From Thermasporomyces composti (GTDB taxonomy: Bacteria > Actinomycetota > Actinomycetes > Propionibacteriales > Actinopolymorphaceae), in assembly GCF_003386795.1 (NCBI RefSeq), contig NZ_QTUC01000001.1:806001-870000 (forward strand): a DNA stretch of 64,000 nucleotides, given 5' to 3'. Of this stretch, positions 40,782-50,604 are shown one piece after another; within the stretch, counting starts at the first letter, position 1; every line of letters begins with the position of its first letter. Both the position numbers and the translations under genes were made by a program. The notes under the pieces were generated by a model. That model worked only from the letters and a program-made list of their open reading frames with translations, was not told where the DNA came from and searched no databases.

Positions 40782-40785
<4 letters not shown>

Positions 40786-42473
40786 GCCAACACGTTGCGG
40801 GTAGCTCTGGCTCGGACCCTGAGTGGTACAAGCGAGCCGTCTTCTACGAGGTCCTGGTCCGGTCGTTCTACGACTCCAACAACGACGGCGTCGGCGACCT
40901 GCGCGGCCTCATGGCGAAGCTGGACTATCTGGAGTGGCTCGGCGTCGACTGCCTGTGGCTACCGCCGTTCTACGTCTCCCCCATGCGGGACGGCGGCTAC
41001 GACGTGGCCGACTACACCGCGATCGCGCCTGAAGTCGGAACGCTCGACGACTTCGTCGACTTCGTCGACGCGGCGCACGCCCGTGGGATCCGCGTGATCA
41101 TCGACTTCGTCATGAACCACACCTCGGACCAACACCCGTGGTTCCAGGCGTCACGCACCGATCCCGACGGGCCGTACGGCGACTTCTACGTCTGGCGCGA
41201 CACCGACGAGGGTTACCCGGACGCGCGGATCATCTTCGTCGACACCGAGACCAGCAACTGGACCTACGACCCGGTCCGCAAGCAGTACTACTGGCACCGG
41301 TTCTTCTCCCACCAGCCGGACCTCAACTACGAGAACCCGGCGGTGCAGGAGGCGATCATCCAGGCCCTGCGCTTCTGGCTCGACCTCGGCATCGACGGGT
41401 TCCGGCTCGACGCGGTGCCCTACCTCTACGAGGAGGAAGGGACCAACTGCGAGAACCTTCCCAAGACCCACGAATTCCTCAAGCGGATTCGGAAGGAGAT
41501 CGACCGGGACTACCCCGACCGGGTTCTGCTCTGCGAGGCCAACCAGTGGCCCGCCGACGTCGTGCAGTACTTCGGCGACGTCGCCAGCGGCGGCGACGAG
41601 TGCCACATGGCGTTCCACTTCCCGGTGATGCCGCGGATCTTCATGGCGGTCCGCCGCGAGTCGCGCTACCCCATCTCGGAGATCTTGGCGCAAACCCCGA
41701 AGATCCCCGACCGCTGCCAGTGGGGGATCTTCCTGCGCAACCACGACGAGCTCACGCTCGAGATGGTCACCGACGAGGACCGCGACTACATGTGGGCCGA
41801 GTACGCCAAGGACCCGCGGATGAAGGCCAACATCGGGATCCGGCGCCGACTCGCCCCGCTGCTGGAGAACGACACCAACCAGATCGAGCTGTTCACCGCG
41901 CTCCTGCTGTCCCTGCCGGGCTCGCCGATCATCTACTACGGGGACGAGATCGGCATGGGCGACAACATCTGGCTGGGTGACCGCGACGGCGTCCGTACCC
42001 CGATGCAGTGGACGCCGGACCGCAACGCCGGGTTCTCCAACGCCGACCCCGGCCGGCTCACCCTGCCGGTGATCATGGACTCGGTCTACGGCTACCAGGC
42101 GGTCAACGTCGAGGCGCAGCTGCGGAACAGCTCCTCGCTGCTGCACTGGGTGCGCCGCATGATCTGGATCCGCAAGCAGAACCCCGCGTTCGGCTTGGGG
42201 ACGTTCACCGATCTCGGCGGAAGCAACCCCAGCGTCTTGTCGTTCGTTCGAGAACTAGGCGATGAAGCGGTCCTGTGCGTCAACAACCTCTCCCGGTTCC
42301 CGCAGCCGGTGGAGCTGGACCTCCGACGCTGGGAAGGCGTGGAGCCCATCGAGTTGGTGGGTGGTGTCCGTTTCCCGAGGATCGGGGAACTGCCCTACCT
42401 GCTGACGCTCGGCGGCTACGGCTTCTACTGGTTCCGCCTGCCTCGACCCAGGTCTGAGGAGTCCATGGCGTAA
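40782..42473 (+). CDS. treS: Trehalose synthase
   Basis: TreS interconverts trehalose and maltose (GH13_16), feeding maltose to the maltokinase downstream. The 563-aa protein starts with an ATG that overlaps the glgE stop. It shows [36 protein letters not shown], nucleophile Asp in [20 protein letters not shown] (about 209), acid Glu in [10 protein letters not shown] (about 251) and [13 protein letters not shown]. It has no fused maltokinase domain; that enzyme is the next gene. Confidence 0.97.
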
Positions 42474-42532
42474 CGTCGGCCGGGGTACCCGCCGCGCGAT
42501 CACCGCGCCGGCAAAGCGAAGGAAAGGCGAGG

Positions 42533-43930
42533 ATGATGAACGCAAGGGAGACCTCCGGACTCCATGAGTTCCTCGGACGCCAACGCTGGTTCGCCGGCAA
42601 GGGCAGGGACTTCCAGATCGAGGGCGTTCACTACCTGAGCTGGCTGTCCGAGCCGGGAGCCTGGCCGGCAGTGCGGATCGCGCTGGTGACCGTTCGCTAC
42701 GCCGACGGCCGTGACGTCGACGTCTACCAGGTGCCCCTGTCGTACCACCAGGAACAGGTGGACGCCCTGGCCCACGCGTTCGTGGGTGAGTGGGACGAAC
42801 CCGACCTCGGGCGGGTGTTCGTCCACGACGCACTCCACGACAAGGCGGCAACCCGGACGTACCTCGGCGGCCTGTTGAAGGGCGCGACGGAGCCGGACGT
42901 GACGTTCCACCGGATCGGCCCCCTGGACGTCGACGCCGAGCTGCCGTCGCTCGTCCTGACCGGCGAGCAGAGCAACACCTCCCTCGTGTTCGGGGAGGAC
43001 GTGCTCATGAAGGTCTTCCGGAGGGTCCACCACGGCCGCAATCCGGACATCGAGGTGCACGAGGCGTTCGCCCGGCACGGGTGCGGAAACGTCGCACGCA
43101 TGTACGGCTGGCTCGAGGGCGAGTGGCCGGACGCCAGCGGTCAGCGGCGACGTGGCGACCTGGCGATGTTCAGTGACTTCTTCCGCACCGCGACCGACGG
43201 GTGGGCGCTGGCGATCACCAGCGTCCGGGACCTGTACGCCGAGGCCGATCTCCATGCCGATGAGGTGGGTGGCGACTTCGCGGCCGAGTCCCACCGCCTC
43301 GGCGCCACGACGGCGGAGGTCCATGCCGACCTCGCCCGCTATCTCCCCACCGACGTGTGGGGACCGGCCGAGCTCCAGGAGCTGGCGAACACCATGCGCG
43401 CTCGGCTGGACGACGCCGTCGAGGCGGTCCCGGCGCTCGCCCCCTATGCCGACGGGCTGCGCCGGGCCTACGACGCCCTGGCGGCGACCACGACACCCAC
43501 CCCGGTCCAGCGCATCCACGGCGACTTCCACCTGGGCCAGACGATGCGCACCGTCGGCGGGTGGCGGATCATCGACTTCGAGGGCGAGCCGGCCCGCCCC
43601 TGGGCCGAGCGTGGCCGGCTCGACTCCCCCATCCGTGACGTCGCCGCCATGCTTCGGTCGTTCGACTACGCCGCGCAGCACCTGCTCGCCGGTCACGACC
43701 ATCCCGACGAGCACCAGCTGGCCTACCGAGCCACCGAGTGGGCGGAGCGCAACCGTTCGGCGTTCTGCGAGGGCTACGGTGAGGTGGCTGGCGCCGACCC
43801 GCGCGAGAACGCCGTCCTGCTGCGGGCGTACGAGACCGACAAGGCCGTCTACGAGGTCGTCTACGAGGCACGAACCCGTCCCGACTGGATCGGTATCCCG
43901 CTCACCGCGGTCCGCCGGCTAGCCTCGTGA
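42533..43930 (+). CDS. mak: Maltokinase
   Basis: Mak (Pep2) phosphorylates maltose to maltose-1-phosphate, the GlgE donor. The 465-aa protein has the N-terminal cap ([20 protein letters not shown]), the hinge [26 protein letters not shown], and the catalytic loop [12 protein letters not shown] (about 329) followed by the metal-binding [16 protein letters not shown] precedes two consecutive ATGs (42533, 42536); either may be used. It lies 59 bases after treS in the glgE operon. Confidence 0.96.
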   Translation: MMNARETSGLHEFLGRQRWFAGKGRDFQIEGVHYLSWLSEPGAWPAVRIALVTVRYADGRDVDVYQVPLSYHQEQVDALAHAFVGEWDEPDLGRVFVHDALHDKAATRTYLGGLLKGATEPDVTFHRIGPLDVDAELPSLVLTGEQSNTSLVFGEDVLMKVFRRVHHGRNPDIEVHEAFARHGCGNVARMYGWLEGEWPDASGQRRRGDLAMFSDFFRTATDGWALAITSVRDLYAEADLHADEVGGDFAAESHRLGATTAEVHADLARYLPTDVWGPAELQELANTMRARLDDAVEAVPALAPYADGLRRAYDALAATTTPTPVQRIHGDFHLGQTMRTVGGWRIIDFEGEPARPWAERGRLDSPIRDVAAMLRSFDYAAQHLLAGHDHPDEHQLAYRATEWAERNRSAFCEGYGEVAGADPRENAVLLRAYETDKAVYEVVYEARTRPDWIGIPLTAVRRLAS

Positions 43931-43967
43931 CGGACCGAGACCGCTCCGCCCGTCCGAAGGTCGTCAC

Positions 43968-46199
43968 ATGCCCCACAGCCGCTCCGGATCCACCACCCCG
44001 CAGCCGGCGAGGGTCGCCCGTGACGAGCTCGCCCGTCTCGTGGCGGGCGAGCACTACGACCCGCACCGCATCTTGGGTCCGCACGTCACCGACGGCTCGG
44101 TCACCGTCCGGGTGCTGCGGCCGCTCGCCGAGCGGGTCTGGCTGATCATCCACGCCCGAGGCGCGGAGTCGACGACGTCGGAGCAACGGGTCGAGCTGGC
44201 GCACGAGTACGAGGGCGTGTGGGTCGGCGTGCTCCCGGGCACCGACATTCCCGACTACCGGCTGGAGGTCCAGTACTCGGACGGGGTCACGGTCTTGGCC
44301 GACGACCCCTATCGCTTCCTGCCGACCCTCGGCGAACTGGACCTGCACCTCATCAGTGAGGGCCGGCACGAGGAGCTGTGGCGGGTTCTCGGCGCCCACG
44401 TTCGGTCCTACGAGACCGTGTCCGGGACGGTGACCGGGACCTCCTTCGCGGTGTGGGCACCCAACGCCCGGGGGGTTCGGCTCGTCGGCGACTTCAACTT
44501 CTGGGACGGGCGCGGCCACCCGATGCGCTCCCTCGGCAGGAGCGGGATCTGGGAGCTCTACGTCCCCGGGATCGGCGACGGGACCCTGTACCGGTTCGAG
44601 ATCCTCGGCCAGGACGGTGTGTGGCGGCACAAGTCCGACCCGTTCGCCTTCCGGTGCCAGGCGCCCCCGGAGAACGCCTCGATCGTCTACACCTCCACCT
44701 ACAGGTGGGGCGACGACGAGTGGCTCGCGCGCCGAGCCCAGCGCCAGCCGCACGCCGAGCCCATGAGCATCTACGAGGTGCACCTGGGTTCGTGGCGGCG
44801 GGGCCGAAGCTATCGTGACCTCGCCCACGAGCTCGTCCCCTACGTCGCCGACCTGGGCTTCACCCACGTCGAGCTGCTGCCGGTGATGGAGCACCCCTAC
44901 GGGCCGTCGTGGGGATACCAGGTCGGGTCGTACTACGCCCCGTCGGCCCGCTGGGGTGAGCCCGACGACCTGCGGTACCTCATCGACTCCTTCCACCAGG
45001 CCGGCATCGGCGTCATCATCGACTGGGTGCCCGCCCACTTCCCCCGCGATGACTGGGCGCTCGCTCGCTTCGACGGCACGCCGCTCTACGAGCACGCCGA
45101 TCCGCGTCGGGGCGAGCACCCCGACTGGGGCACTCTCGTCTTCGACTACGGCCGGCCGGAGGTCCGCAACTTCCTCTTGGCGAACGCGCTGTACTGGCTC
45201 GAGGAGTTCCACGCCGACGGTCTTCGGGTCGACGCCGTCGCCTCGATGCTCTACCTCGACTATTCCCGCGCCGACGGCGAGTGGACGCCGAACGAGTACG
45301 GCGGGCGCGAGAACCTCGACGCGGTGCGGTTCCTGCAGGACGTCAACGCTACGTGTTACCGGAAGGTGCCCGGCATCGTCACGATCGCCGAGGAGTCGAC
45401 CTCCTGGCCGGGCGTCACACGTCCGGTGCATCTAGGCGGGCTCGGTTTCGGGTTCAAGTGGAACATGGGCTGGATGAACGACTCCCTGGCCTACATGCGC
45501 CACGACCCGATTCACCGCCAGTACCACCACCACCAAATGACGTTCTCGCTCGTCTACGCCCACTCCGAGAACTTCGTGCTACCGCTGTCTCACGACGAGG
45601 TGGTGCACGGCAAGGGCTCCTTGCTGCGGAAGATGCCCGGTGACCGGTGGCAGCAGCTGGCGAACCTGCGGGCGTACCTGGCGTTCATGTGGGCCCATCC
45701 GGGCAAGCAGCTGCTGTTCATGGGCGGGGAGTTCGCTCAGGACGCGGAATGGTCGGAGGCGGGCGAGCTCGAGTGGTGGCTCTTGGAGCACCGCGAGCAC
45801 CAGGCCGTCCAGCAGCTGGTCCGCGACCTCAACCGCATCTACGCCGAGGCGCCGGAGTTATGGGCCACCGACCACGTTGCCGAGGCGTTCTCGTGGATCG
45901 ATGCCAACGACGCCGCGAACAACGTGTTCAGTTTCCTGCGCACCGGACCCGGCGGGGAAACGTTGGTGTGCGTGTCGAACTTCGCCGCCATTCCCCACGA
46001 GAACTACCGGATCGGGCTGCCCACAGCCGGGACCTGGCAGGAGATCCTCAACACAGACGCCGACGTCTACACCGGGTCGGGCGTGGGCAACCTCGGTGCG
46101 GTGGAGGCGGTGTGGGAGCCGTACCACGGACGGCCCGCCTCAGCGACCCTGCGACTTCCACCGCTCGGGACCCTCTGGCTTCGACGTACGCCCGAGTGA
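43968..46199 (+). CDS. glgB: 1,4-alpha-glucan branching enzyme
   Basis: GlgB (GH13_9) introduces alpha-1,6 branches into the linear glucan from GlgE. The 743-aa protein is the long form with two N-terminal CBM48-like modules ([38 protein letters not shown]), then [18 protein letters not shown], nucleophile Asp in [17 protein letters not shown] (about 421), Glu in [14 protein letters not shown] (about 474), [16 protein letters not shown] and the C-terminal beta domain. Start ATG 43968 lacks a strong ribosome site but matches the family length. It closes the operon; a hairpin follows. Confidence 0.97.
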   Translation: MPHSRSGSTTPQPARVARDELARLVAGEHYDPHRILGPHVTDGSVTVRVLRPLAERVWLIIHARGAESTTSEQRVELAHEYEGVWVGVLPGTDIPDYRLEVQYSDGVTVLADDPYRFLPTLGELDLHLISEGRHEELWRVLGAHVRSYETVSGTVTGTSFAVWAPNARGVRLVGDFNFWDGRGHPMRSLGRSGIWELYVPGIGDGTLYRFEILGQDGVWRHKSDPFAFRCQAPPENASIVYTSTYRWGDDEWLARRAQRQPHAEPMSIYEVHLGSWRRGRSYRDLAHELVPYVADLGFTHVELLPVMEHPYGPSWGYQVGSYYAPSARWGEPDDLRYLIDSFHQAGIGVIIDWVPAHFPRDDWALARFDGTPLYEHADPRRGEHPDWGTLVFDYGRPEVRNFLLANALYWLEEFHADGLRVDAVASMLYLDYSRADGEWTPNEYGGRENLDAVRFLQDVNATCYRKVPGIVTIAEESTSWPGVTRPVHLGGLGFGFKWNMGWMNDSLAYMRHDPIHRQYHHHQMTFSLVYAHSENFVLPLSHDEVVHGKGSLLRKMPGDRWQQLANLRAYLAFMWAHPGKQLLFMGGEFAQDAEWSEAGELEWWLLEHREHQAVQQLVRDLNRIYAEAPELWATDHVAEAFSWIDANDAANNVFSFLRTGPGGETLVCVSNFAAIPHENYRIGLPTAGTWQEILNTDADVYTGSGVGNLGAVEAVWEPYHGRPASATLRLPPLGTLWLRRTPE

Positions 46200-46225
46200 A
46201 TGAATTCCTCATCCCGGGCACGATT

Positions 46226-46266
46226 CGGCGGTCGGGACGAGGTGGGGAGCCTCGCCCCGACCGCCG
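46226..46266. terminator. Bidirectional terminator-like hairpin after glgB
   Basis: CGGCGGTCGGG and CCCGACCGCCG pair over 11 bp, continue after one A/C mismatch with CGAGG/CCTCG, and close on a TGGGGA loop. It lies 27 bases after glgB and just before the stop of a minus-strand gene, so it could serve both converging transcripts. Confidence 0.65.
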
Positions 46267-46275
46267 CACGCTTGG

Positions 46276-46470
46276 TCAGCAGGCCTCGCTCCGCGCGGCC
46301 GACTCCTCGAGACGTTCAGCGACCCGAATAAGCCGGATCCCGGTGCCACGCAGCGACCGGGCCACCCACTGACTACCGTTCCGCTGGGCTGGCACGCGGA
46401 GCTCGGTCCGAGCCCGCTCCTCAAGCCGCTCGGTGTAGTCGTTGGCGAAGTTGGCAATGGCAGGCCACAT
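46276..46470 (-). CDS. Small charged helical hypothetical protein
   Basis: A possible 64-aa protein starting MWPAIANFANDYTERLEERA, with an amphipathic Arg/Glu-rich remainder (SLRGTGIRLIRVAERLEE) ending SEAC. It has no signal or membrane segment. The layout resembles short actinobacterial hypothetical proteins, and its stop abuts a terminator-like hairpin, which supports a real transcript. The GGAG upstream of the ATG is about 13 bases away, farther than usual. Confidence 0.45.
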   Translation of the reverse strand: MWPAIANFANDYTERLEERARTELRVPAQRNGSQWVARSLRGTGIRLIRVAERLEESAARSEAC

Positions 46471-46816
46471 CGGTTGGTTGTTCTCCAGATTGTCGCCGTG
46501 ATGTCGGCGCGAAGGATCACCCCACGCCGACGGGGTTAACGGGTACGGGTTTGCGGTAGAGGGGCAGACGCCGTTGTTACCCCCCACGTGGACGCCCGCG
46601 CGCTACAGCCGCGGGCTCGCAGGACCGACCTTCGTCATCGATGGTCGTCTGGGAAGGTGTCCGCGAGGTTTCGGTGACGCATCAGTCAGATGGCGGCATG
46701 TCGAGATCCCCCCGTGTGCATCACCCAAAACAAGAGTACATGGTGCCGCGACAACCCTCGCGTCCGCAAGCGATTTTCTGATCACGAGCTGCCACCAGCG
46801 GCGGCGCCGGAGCCGG
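46471..46816. other. Gene-free stretch
   Basis: These 346 bases contain only short overlapping frames with poor codon bias. The part around 46690-46790 is less GC-rich than the surroundings. I see no RNA gene, repeat or clear promoter; it probably holds the promoter of the small minus-strand gene. Confidence 0.5.
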
Positions 46817-47809
46817 CTACCTCATCTTCGCCGACTCGAGTGACCGCTCGACGCCGAGCAGTCGAATTCGTGGGTCGGGCGCCCCCTTGGGTGGCACGAC
46901 CGCCACCGCTTGCCACACCCACGAGGTGCGGAGGTAGGAATCACCCTCCGCTCGTCCAGTGTACGCGGCCACCGCGTCGTTGCGGTCAAACCGCAAGCGA
47001 GCGTCCTGCAGGGACAGCTCCTCGTTCTCCTCGAGGGTGAAGAGGACGAAGGCGCTCCCGTCCGCGACCGCGAGTGCCCGGACCGAGACCACGCTGACCT
47101 TCTGGTCGTAGGTGAATCCGGGCTGCTCCTTGTTCCGCTGTGTCGCCTGGTGGGAGCGAGCGGTCTGGGGGTGCGGGTGGAACGCCGCGGCGTGCGGCGC
47201 GTCCGGTCCGGCCATGAGCAGGTTGGCGTACGCTTGCGCGGCCTGCCAGGGCGAGCGCACCAGACCTTCGTTCGAACCGGTGTCGAGCGCTACCACCTTG
47301 CCATTGCGCTCGACGAGCTCGGGAAGCTGAGCATCGTCGTCCAACGCCACCGACTGGGTCATGTGCCACAGCGAGCCGGCGTTGCTGCGGACGACGAGGC
47401 TGACCGTGGTCCGCCCCTCATCGGCGAGGTCCGAGACAGCGACGAACCACACGGGATAGTCGGCCAGGTCAGGGATGTAGATGCGCTGGTTGGTGTATCG
47501 CGCTCTCGTGGACCGGCTCGTGCGATCAGGGTCCAGCCGGTTGGCGATGCGAAACTCGGCCCGGGTGGCGCGCAGCAGCGGGCCGGACTCCACTTGAGCG
47601 ATGAGCTCGGGGTCGCGGGTCTCGCTGGCCTTGTTGCTGACCTGCTCGTACCGCTTCAGGAACGTGAGCGCTCGCTCGCTGGTCACCGGGGACCACGCGA
47701 CGGTGCGACCAATCCGAGCCTCCGGCATCGTCACACACCCGCTCGCGGTCGCCCAGACGGCGACGACCAGAGCGCCGATCCCGACACTTCTCCTCAGCCG
47801 CCTAGCCAC
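46817..47809 (-). CDS. Secreted lipoprotein, function unknown
   Basis: A 330-aa protein with a lipoprotein signal: basic MARRLRRS, hydrophobic stretch, lipobox ATASGC with Cys25. The mature part has the block YTNQRIYIPDLADYPVWFVAV, a central region ending EGLVRSPWQAAQAYANLLM, and DQKVSVVSVRALAVADGSAFVLFTL near the end. It is probably exposed outside the membrane. Its start overlaps the stop of the upstream Pro-rich membrane protein by 8 bases, so the two are produced together and likely interact. Confidence 0.82.
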   Translation of the reverse strand: MARRLRRSVGIGALVVAVWATASGCVTMPEARIGRTVAWSPVTSERALTFLKRYEQVSNKASETRDPELIAQVESGPLLRATRAEFRIANRLDPDRTSRSTRARYTNQRIYIPDLADYPVWFVAVSDLADEGRTTVSLVVRSNAGSLWHMTQSVALDDDAQLPELVERNGKVVALDTGSNEGLVRSPWQAAQAYANLLMAGPDAPHAAAFHPHPQTARSHQATQRNKEQPGFTYDQKVSVVSVRALAVADGSAFVLFTLEENEELSLQDARLRFDRNDAVAAYTGRAEGDSYLRTSWVWQAVAVVPPKGAPDPRIRLLGVERSLESAKMR

Positions 47810-49301
47810 GGTCCGCGCTGTCCTTCCGTTCGCCAGGCGCTGGGACCACCGGGCTCACCGGACCCGGAAGCCACGGCGGCGGCTCGGCGTAGTCGGCACC
47901 GAGCGCGATACCGTCGTCGAGGTGAGATCGGTCGAGGTGGGACCTTTCGACGTGGCGTCCGCCGGGCACGTCGCCTGAGTGGGAGGAACCGGTGAGGCGG
48001 GGTGCCCCCTCCTCGCTCGGCTGGTTGAAGGCGTCCCCCACCACGCTCCGTGGTGCCGACGGGGCCGGTGGCGGCTCGACGTGCCCCTGCGCCATCGGAC
48101 GACTGGGCATCGTCGAGGACGACGCGTCCGGGCGGAACGAGCCCGGCTCCCCACCAGGTGTCCCTCGGGTCTCCGAGGGGCGTGCGGGCCGATCGAGAGG
48201 GCCGACGTCCCCGGGACCCGCATGCCGCGGCGCCATCCGCATGGGGGGAACTGCTGACGACTGTGGCGTCGACGTCGGCGGCGCCGGCGGGACCGCCGGT
48301 GGACGACCGTCCGCCGGCGTCGGGTGAAAGGCCCGAGGCGGCATCGGGGCTGGCGGTCGCTGGTGTCCACCGTAGGGAGGCGGTGGCCCGTGTCGTGGCA
48401 CAGGTCCGGGTGGTTGATCGTGGGTCGTGGGAGGCGGCGGGAACGCCGGAGGGCCTTGGCGCGGCCCGCCTGCCGGTCGGTGTTCCAGCGGCGTGGCGGG
48501 GCGCTGCGCATTGGGCGCCTCGGGAGTACCGGCCGCACGGCCCAGCTCCATGGGGTCGCCGACCGGCGTACGGGGTCCGGTGACCCGAGGCGCGGGCTGG
48601 GAGGTCCGCCAGAACTCGTTCTGACTCCAGGCCTCCCCGCCGTCCCACCGAATCTCGTCGTCGTCATCGACCACGGGAGGCCGCCGACGGAACACCCCCG
48701 TGATCACGAGTCCCAGCGCCAGGACCACCAGACCGCCCACGGCGACCAGCAGTGCGGTGCGGAACGCGCCTGGCAACTCGATACCGAAGGAGACCTGCAC
48801 CGCGACCGGCGCGTCACCGTCGGCGTGCATGATGACGAGGTCGTAGGGACCGTCTTCCAGCCGCCAGCTCAGTGTCTGCTTTCCGGCGCCGGTCGTCTTC
48901 ACCATCCACCAGTCGAGGGACGCTGGTGGAATCACCCGGCCGCGGTCCCCGGGCACCTCACGGGTCGTCAGCCGCAGCGGGTATTCGACCTCGAGGATGC
49001 GGAGGTAGCGCGACTCCGAGAGGTAGCTGCGAACGTCGACATCGTGAGCCACGCCGATGAAGACATGCCGGTCACGGTCGACCGGCTCCACGGTCACCTC
49101 CACCCGGTTGCCGTGGTAGTCCAGGAGGTCGGGTGGCGTGGCGATGGCCACACCCTCGGTCTTGAGCTCTCGCGGGCTGGACGCGATGACGTCGTCCGGT
49201 CCGATGTACTTGAACGCGGCGAGGGCGCCGACCACCAACACCGTGAGTCCGACGAGCGCGACCACGGAACCCGTGATGACCCGGAAGACGCGCATGCTCA
49301 C
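47802..49301 (-). CDS. Two-helix membrane protein with proline-rich cytosolic tail
   Basis: A 499-aa protein: one N-terminal transmembrane helix (ITGSVVALVGLTVLVVGALA), an extracytoplasmic domain of about 140 residues (HVFIGVAHDVDVRSYLS, YPLRLTTREVPGDRGRVIPP, GAGKQTLSWRLEDGPYDLVIM), a second helix (ALLVAVGGLVVLALGLVITG), then a disordered tail of about 270 residues rich in Pro, Gly, His and Arg. Starts GTG 49301 or ATG 49295 are both possible. It is coupled to the following lipoprotein gene. Similar pairs occur in actinobacteria without an assigned function. Confidence 0.8.
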   Translation of the reverse strand: MSMRVFRVITGSVVALVGLTVLVVGALAAFKYIGPDDVIASSPRELKTEGVAIATPPDLLDYHGNRVEVTVEPVDRDRHVFIGVAHDVDVRSYLSESRYLRILEVEYPLRLTTREVPGDRGRVIPPASLDWWMVKTTGAGKQTLSWRLEDGPYDLVIMHADGDAPVAVQVSFGIELPGAFRTALLVAVGGLVVLALGLVITGVFRRRPPVVDDDDEIRWDGGEAWSQNEFWRTSQPAPRVTGPRTPVGDPMELGRAAGTPEAPNAQRPATPLEHRPAGGPRQGPPAFPPPPTTHDQPPGPVPRHGPPPPYGGHQRPPAPMPPRAFHPTPADGRPPAVPPAPPTSTPQSSAVPPMRMAPRHAGPGDVGPLDRPARPSETRGTPGGEPGSFRPDASSSTMPSRPMAQGHVEPPPAPSAPRSVVGDAFNQPSEEGAPRLTGSSHSGDVPGGRHVERSHLDRSHLDDGIALGADYAEPPPWLPGPVSPVVPAPGERKDSADRG

Positions 49302-49509
49302 CTGAGGACCCCAGTCGGTAGTGTCTGTGGGCCGATAGCCTAGCTAAGGGTCGTGACCTTCGCGTACGACGAAAGCTCCGCGGTGGATCGCCTCGGCTCG
49401 ACACCGACCGAGGGCGGGGGCCGTCGGCTCACCCGTGAGGATCCGCGCGCTCCGGTGAGGGAACCGCGGCGCCGGCCAACCATCGCGGCGCCCCGGTGCG
49501 TGCACCAGG

Positions 49510-50439
49510 TCAGAACAGCGCGGCGCTCAGGTCACGGCGGCTTCGACGAACTCGCTCATCATCCGGGCCGACGACGTCGTACAGCTCCAGCAGGTGCCTG
49601 CGCGCCAGGTCGCGGTCGTCCCCCGCGGTGCGCCGGACAGTGTCGACCAGACGACTGAAGGCGTCCTCGACGTGCCCGGCCGCCAGGTCGAGGTCGGCGA
49701 CCATGATCTGAGCCTGCACGTCGTCGGGCTTGGCTGCCGCGTCAGCCCGCGCCTGCTGGGCTGGAATCTCCCGCACGCGGCGCAGCAGCCGCGCGCTCGC
49801 CAAGCCACGCTTGGCCTCTTGGTCGTCGGGATTCTGGTTGAGCAGCTTCTCGAACGCGGCGATCGCACCGTCGAGGTCGCCGCGCTCCAACGCCGCGTCC
49901 GCCTCGGCGTACCGGGGGTCGCGCGCGGGCGGCGCCCCCGCCTGGCCGGCGCCCGGGATCGGCTGGGCGGTCCCCGTCACGCCCTGGCTCGCGGCGAGTC
50001 GCAGGAGCTCGTCGAGGTACTGCCGAACCTGCGCCTCGGGGATCGCGCCCTGGAAGAGCGGAACGAGCTGGCCTCGAACGACGGCCACGACGAGCGGAAT
50101 GCTCTGGATGCCGGCCGCCTGGGCGAGCCGTGGGTTCTTGTCGACGTCAATGGTGGCGAGGACGAAGCGACCACCGTACTCGGCCGCCAAGCGTTCGAGG
50201 ACTGGGCTCAGCTGCTTGCACGGCTGGCACCACGTGGCCCAGAAGTCGATCACCACGGGGACGGTGAGCGACCGCTGGACGACCTCCTTGTCGAAGTTGG
50301 CCTCCGTGACCTCGACGACGAAGCCGCCACCGCCGGCCGCCGACGTGCCACCAGACCCCGGCGCCTGCCCGCTGGACGCGCGCTTGGCGAGGTCGGACAG
50401 GTCGACGGCACCAGGACGCGAGAAGCTCTGCGACGTCAT
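49510..50439 (-). CDS. Thioredoxin-TPR protein (CnoX/YbbN-like)
   Basis: A 309-aa cytosolic protein combining a thioredoxin domain (about 40-150, active site WCQPC with Cys71 and Cys74 in VIDFWATWCQPCKQLSPVLE, cis-Pro in GIQSIPLVVAV) with C-terminal TPR-like helices (YAEADAALERGDLDGAIAAFEKLL). This architecture is that of CnoX/YbbN holdases that protect proteins during oxidative stress; unlike E. coli CnoX, which lacks a standard CXXC, both cysteines are present, so redox activity is likely. A 40-residue flexible lead precedes the domain. Confidence 0.93.
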   Translation of the reverse strand: MTSQSFSRPGAVDLSDLAKRASSGQAPGSGGTSAAGGGGFVVEVTEANFDKEVVQRSLTVPVVIDFWATWCQPCKQLSPVLERLAAEYGGRFVLATIDVDKNPRLAQAAGIQSIPLVVAVVRGQLVPLFQGAIPEAQVRQYLDELLRLAASQGVTGTAQPIPGAGQAGAPPARDPRYAEADAALERGDLDGAIAAFEKLLNQNPDDQEAKRGLASARLLRRVREIPAQQARADAAAKPDDVQAQIMVADLDLAAGHVEDAFSRLVDTVRRTAGDDRDLARRHLLELYDVVGPDDERVRRSRRDLSAALF

Positions 50440-50604
50440 GCGGCCAATTCTCTCGGATCAGCGACCGACTGCCTACTCGAGGGGCACGACAACGCCGAAA
50501 TGTCGCTTTCGCGAGCGGGACCTCACCGATGCGGTGGACGCCTGGTTGAGGCGAGCAGTTGAGGCGAGACGCCTGGGGCACCGCACCCAGGCGTGCGCAG
50601 GACG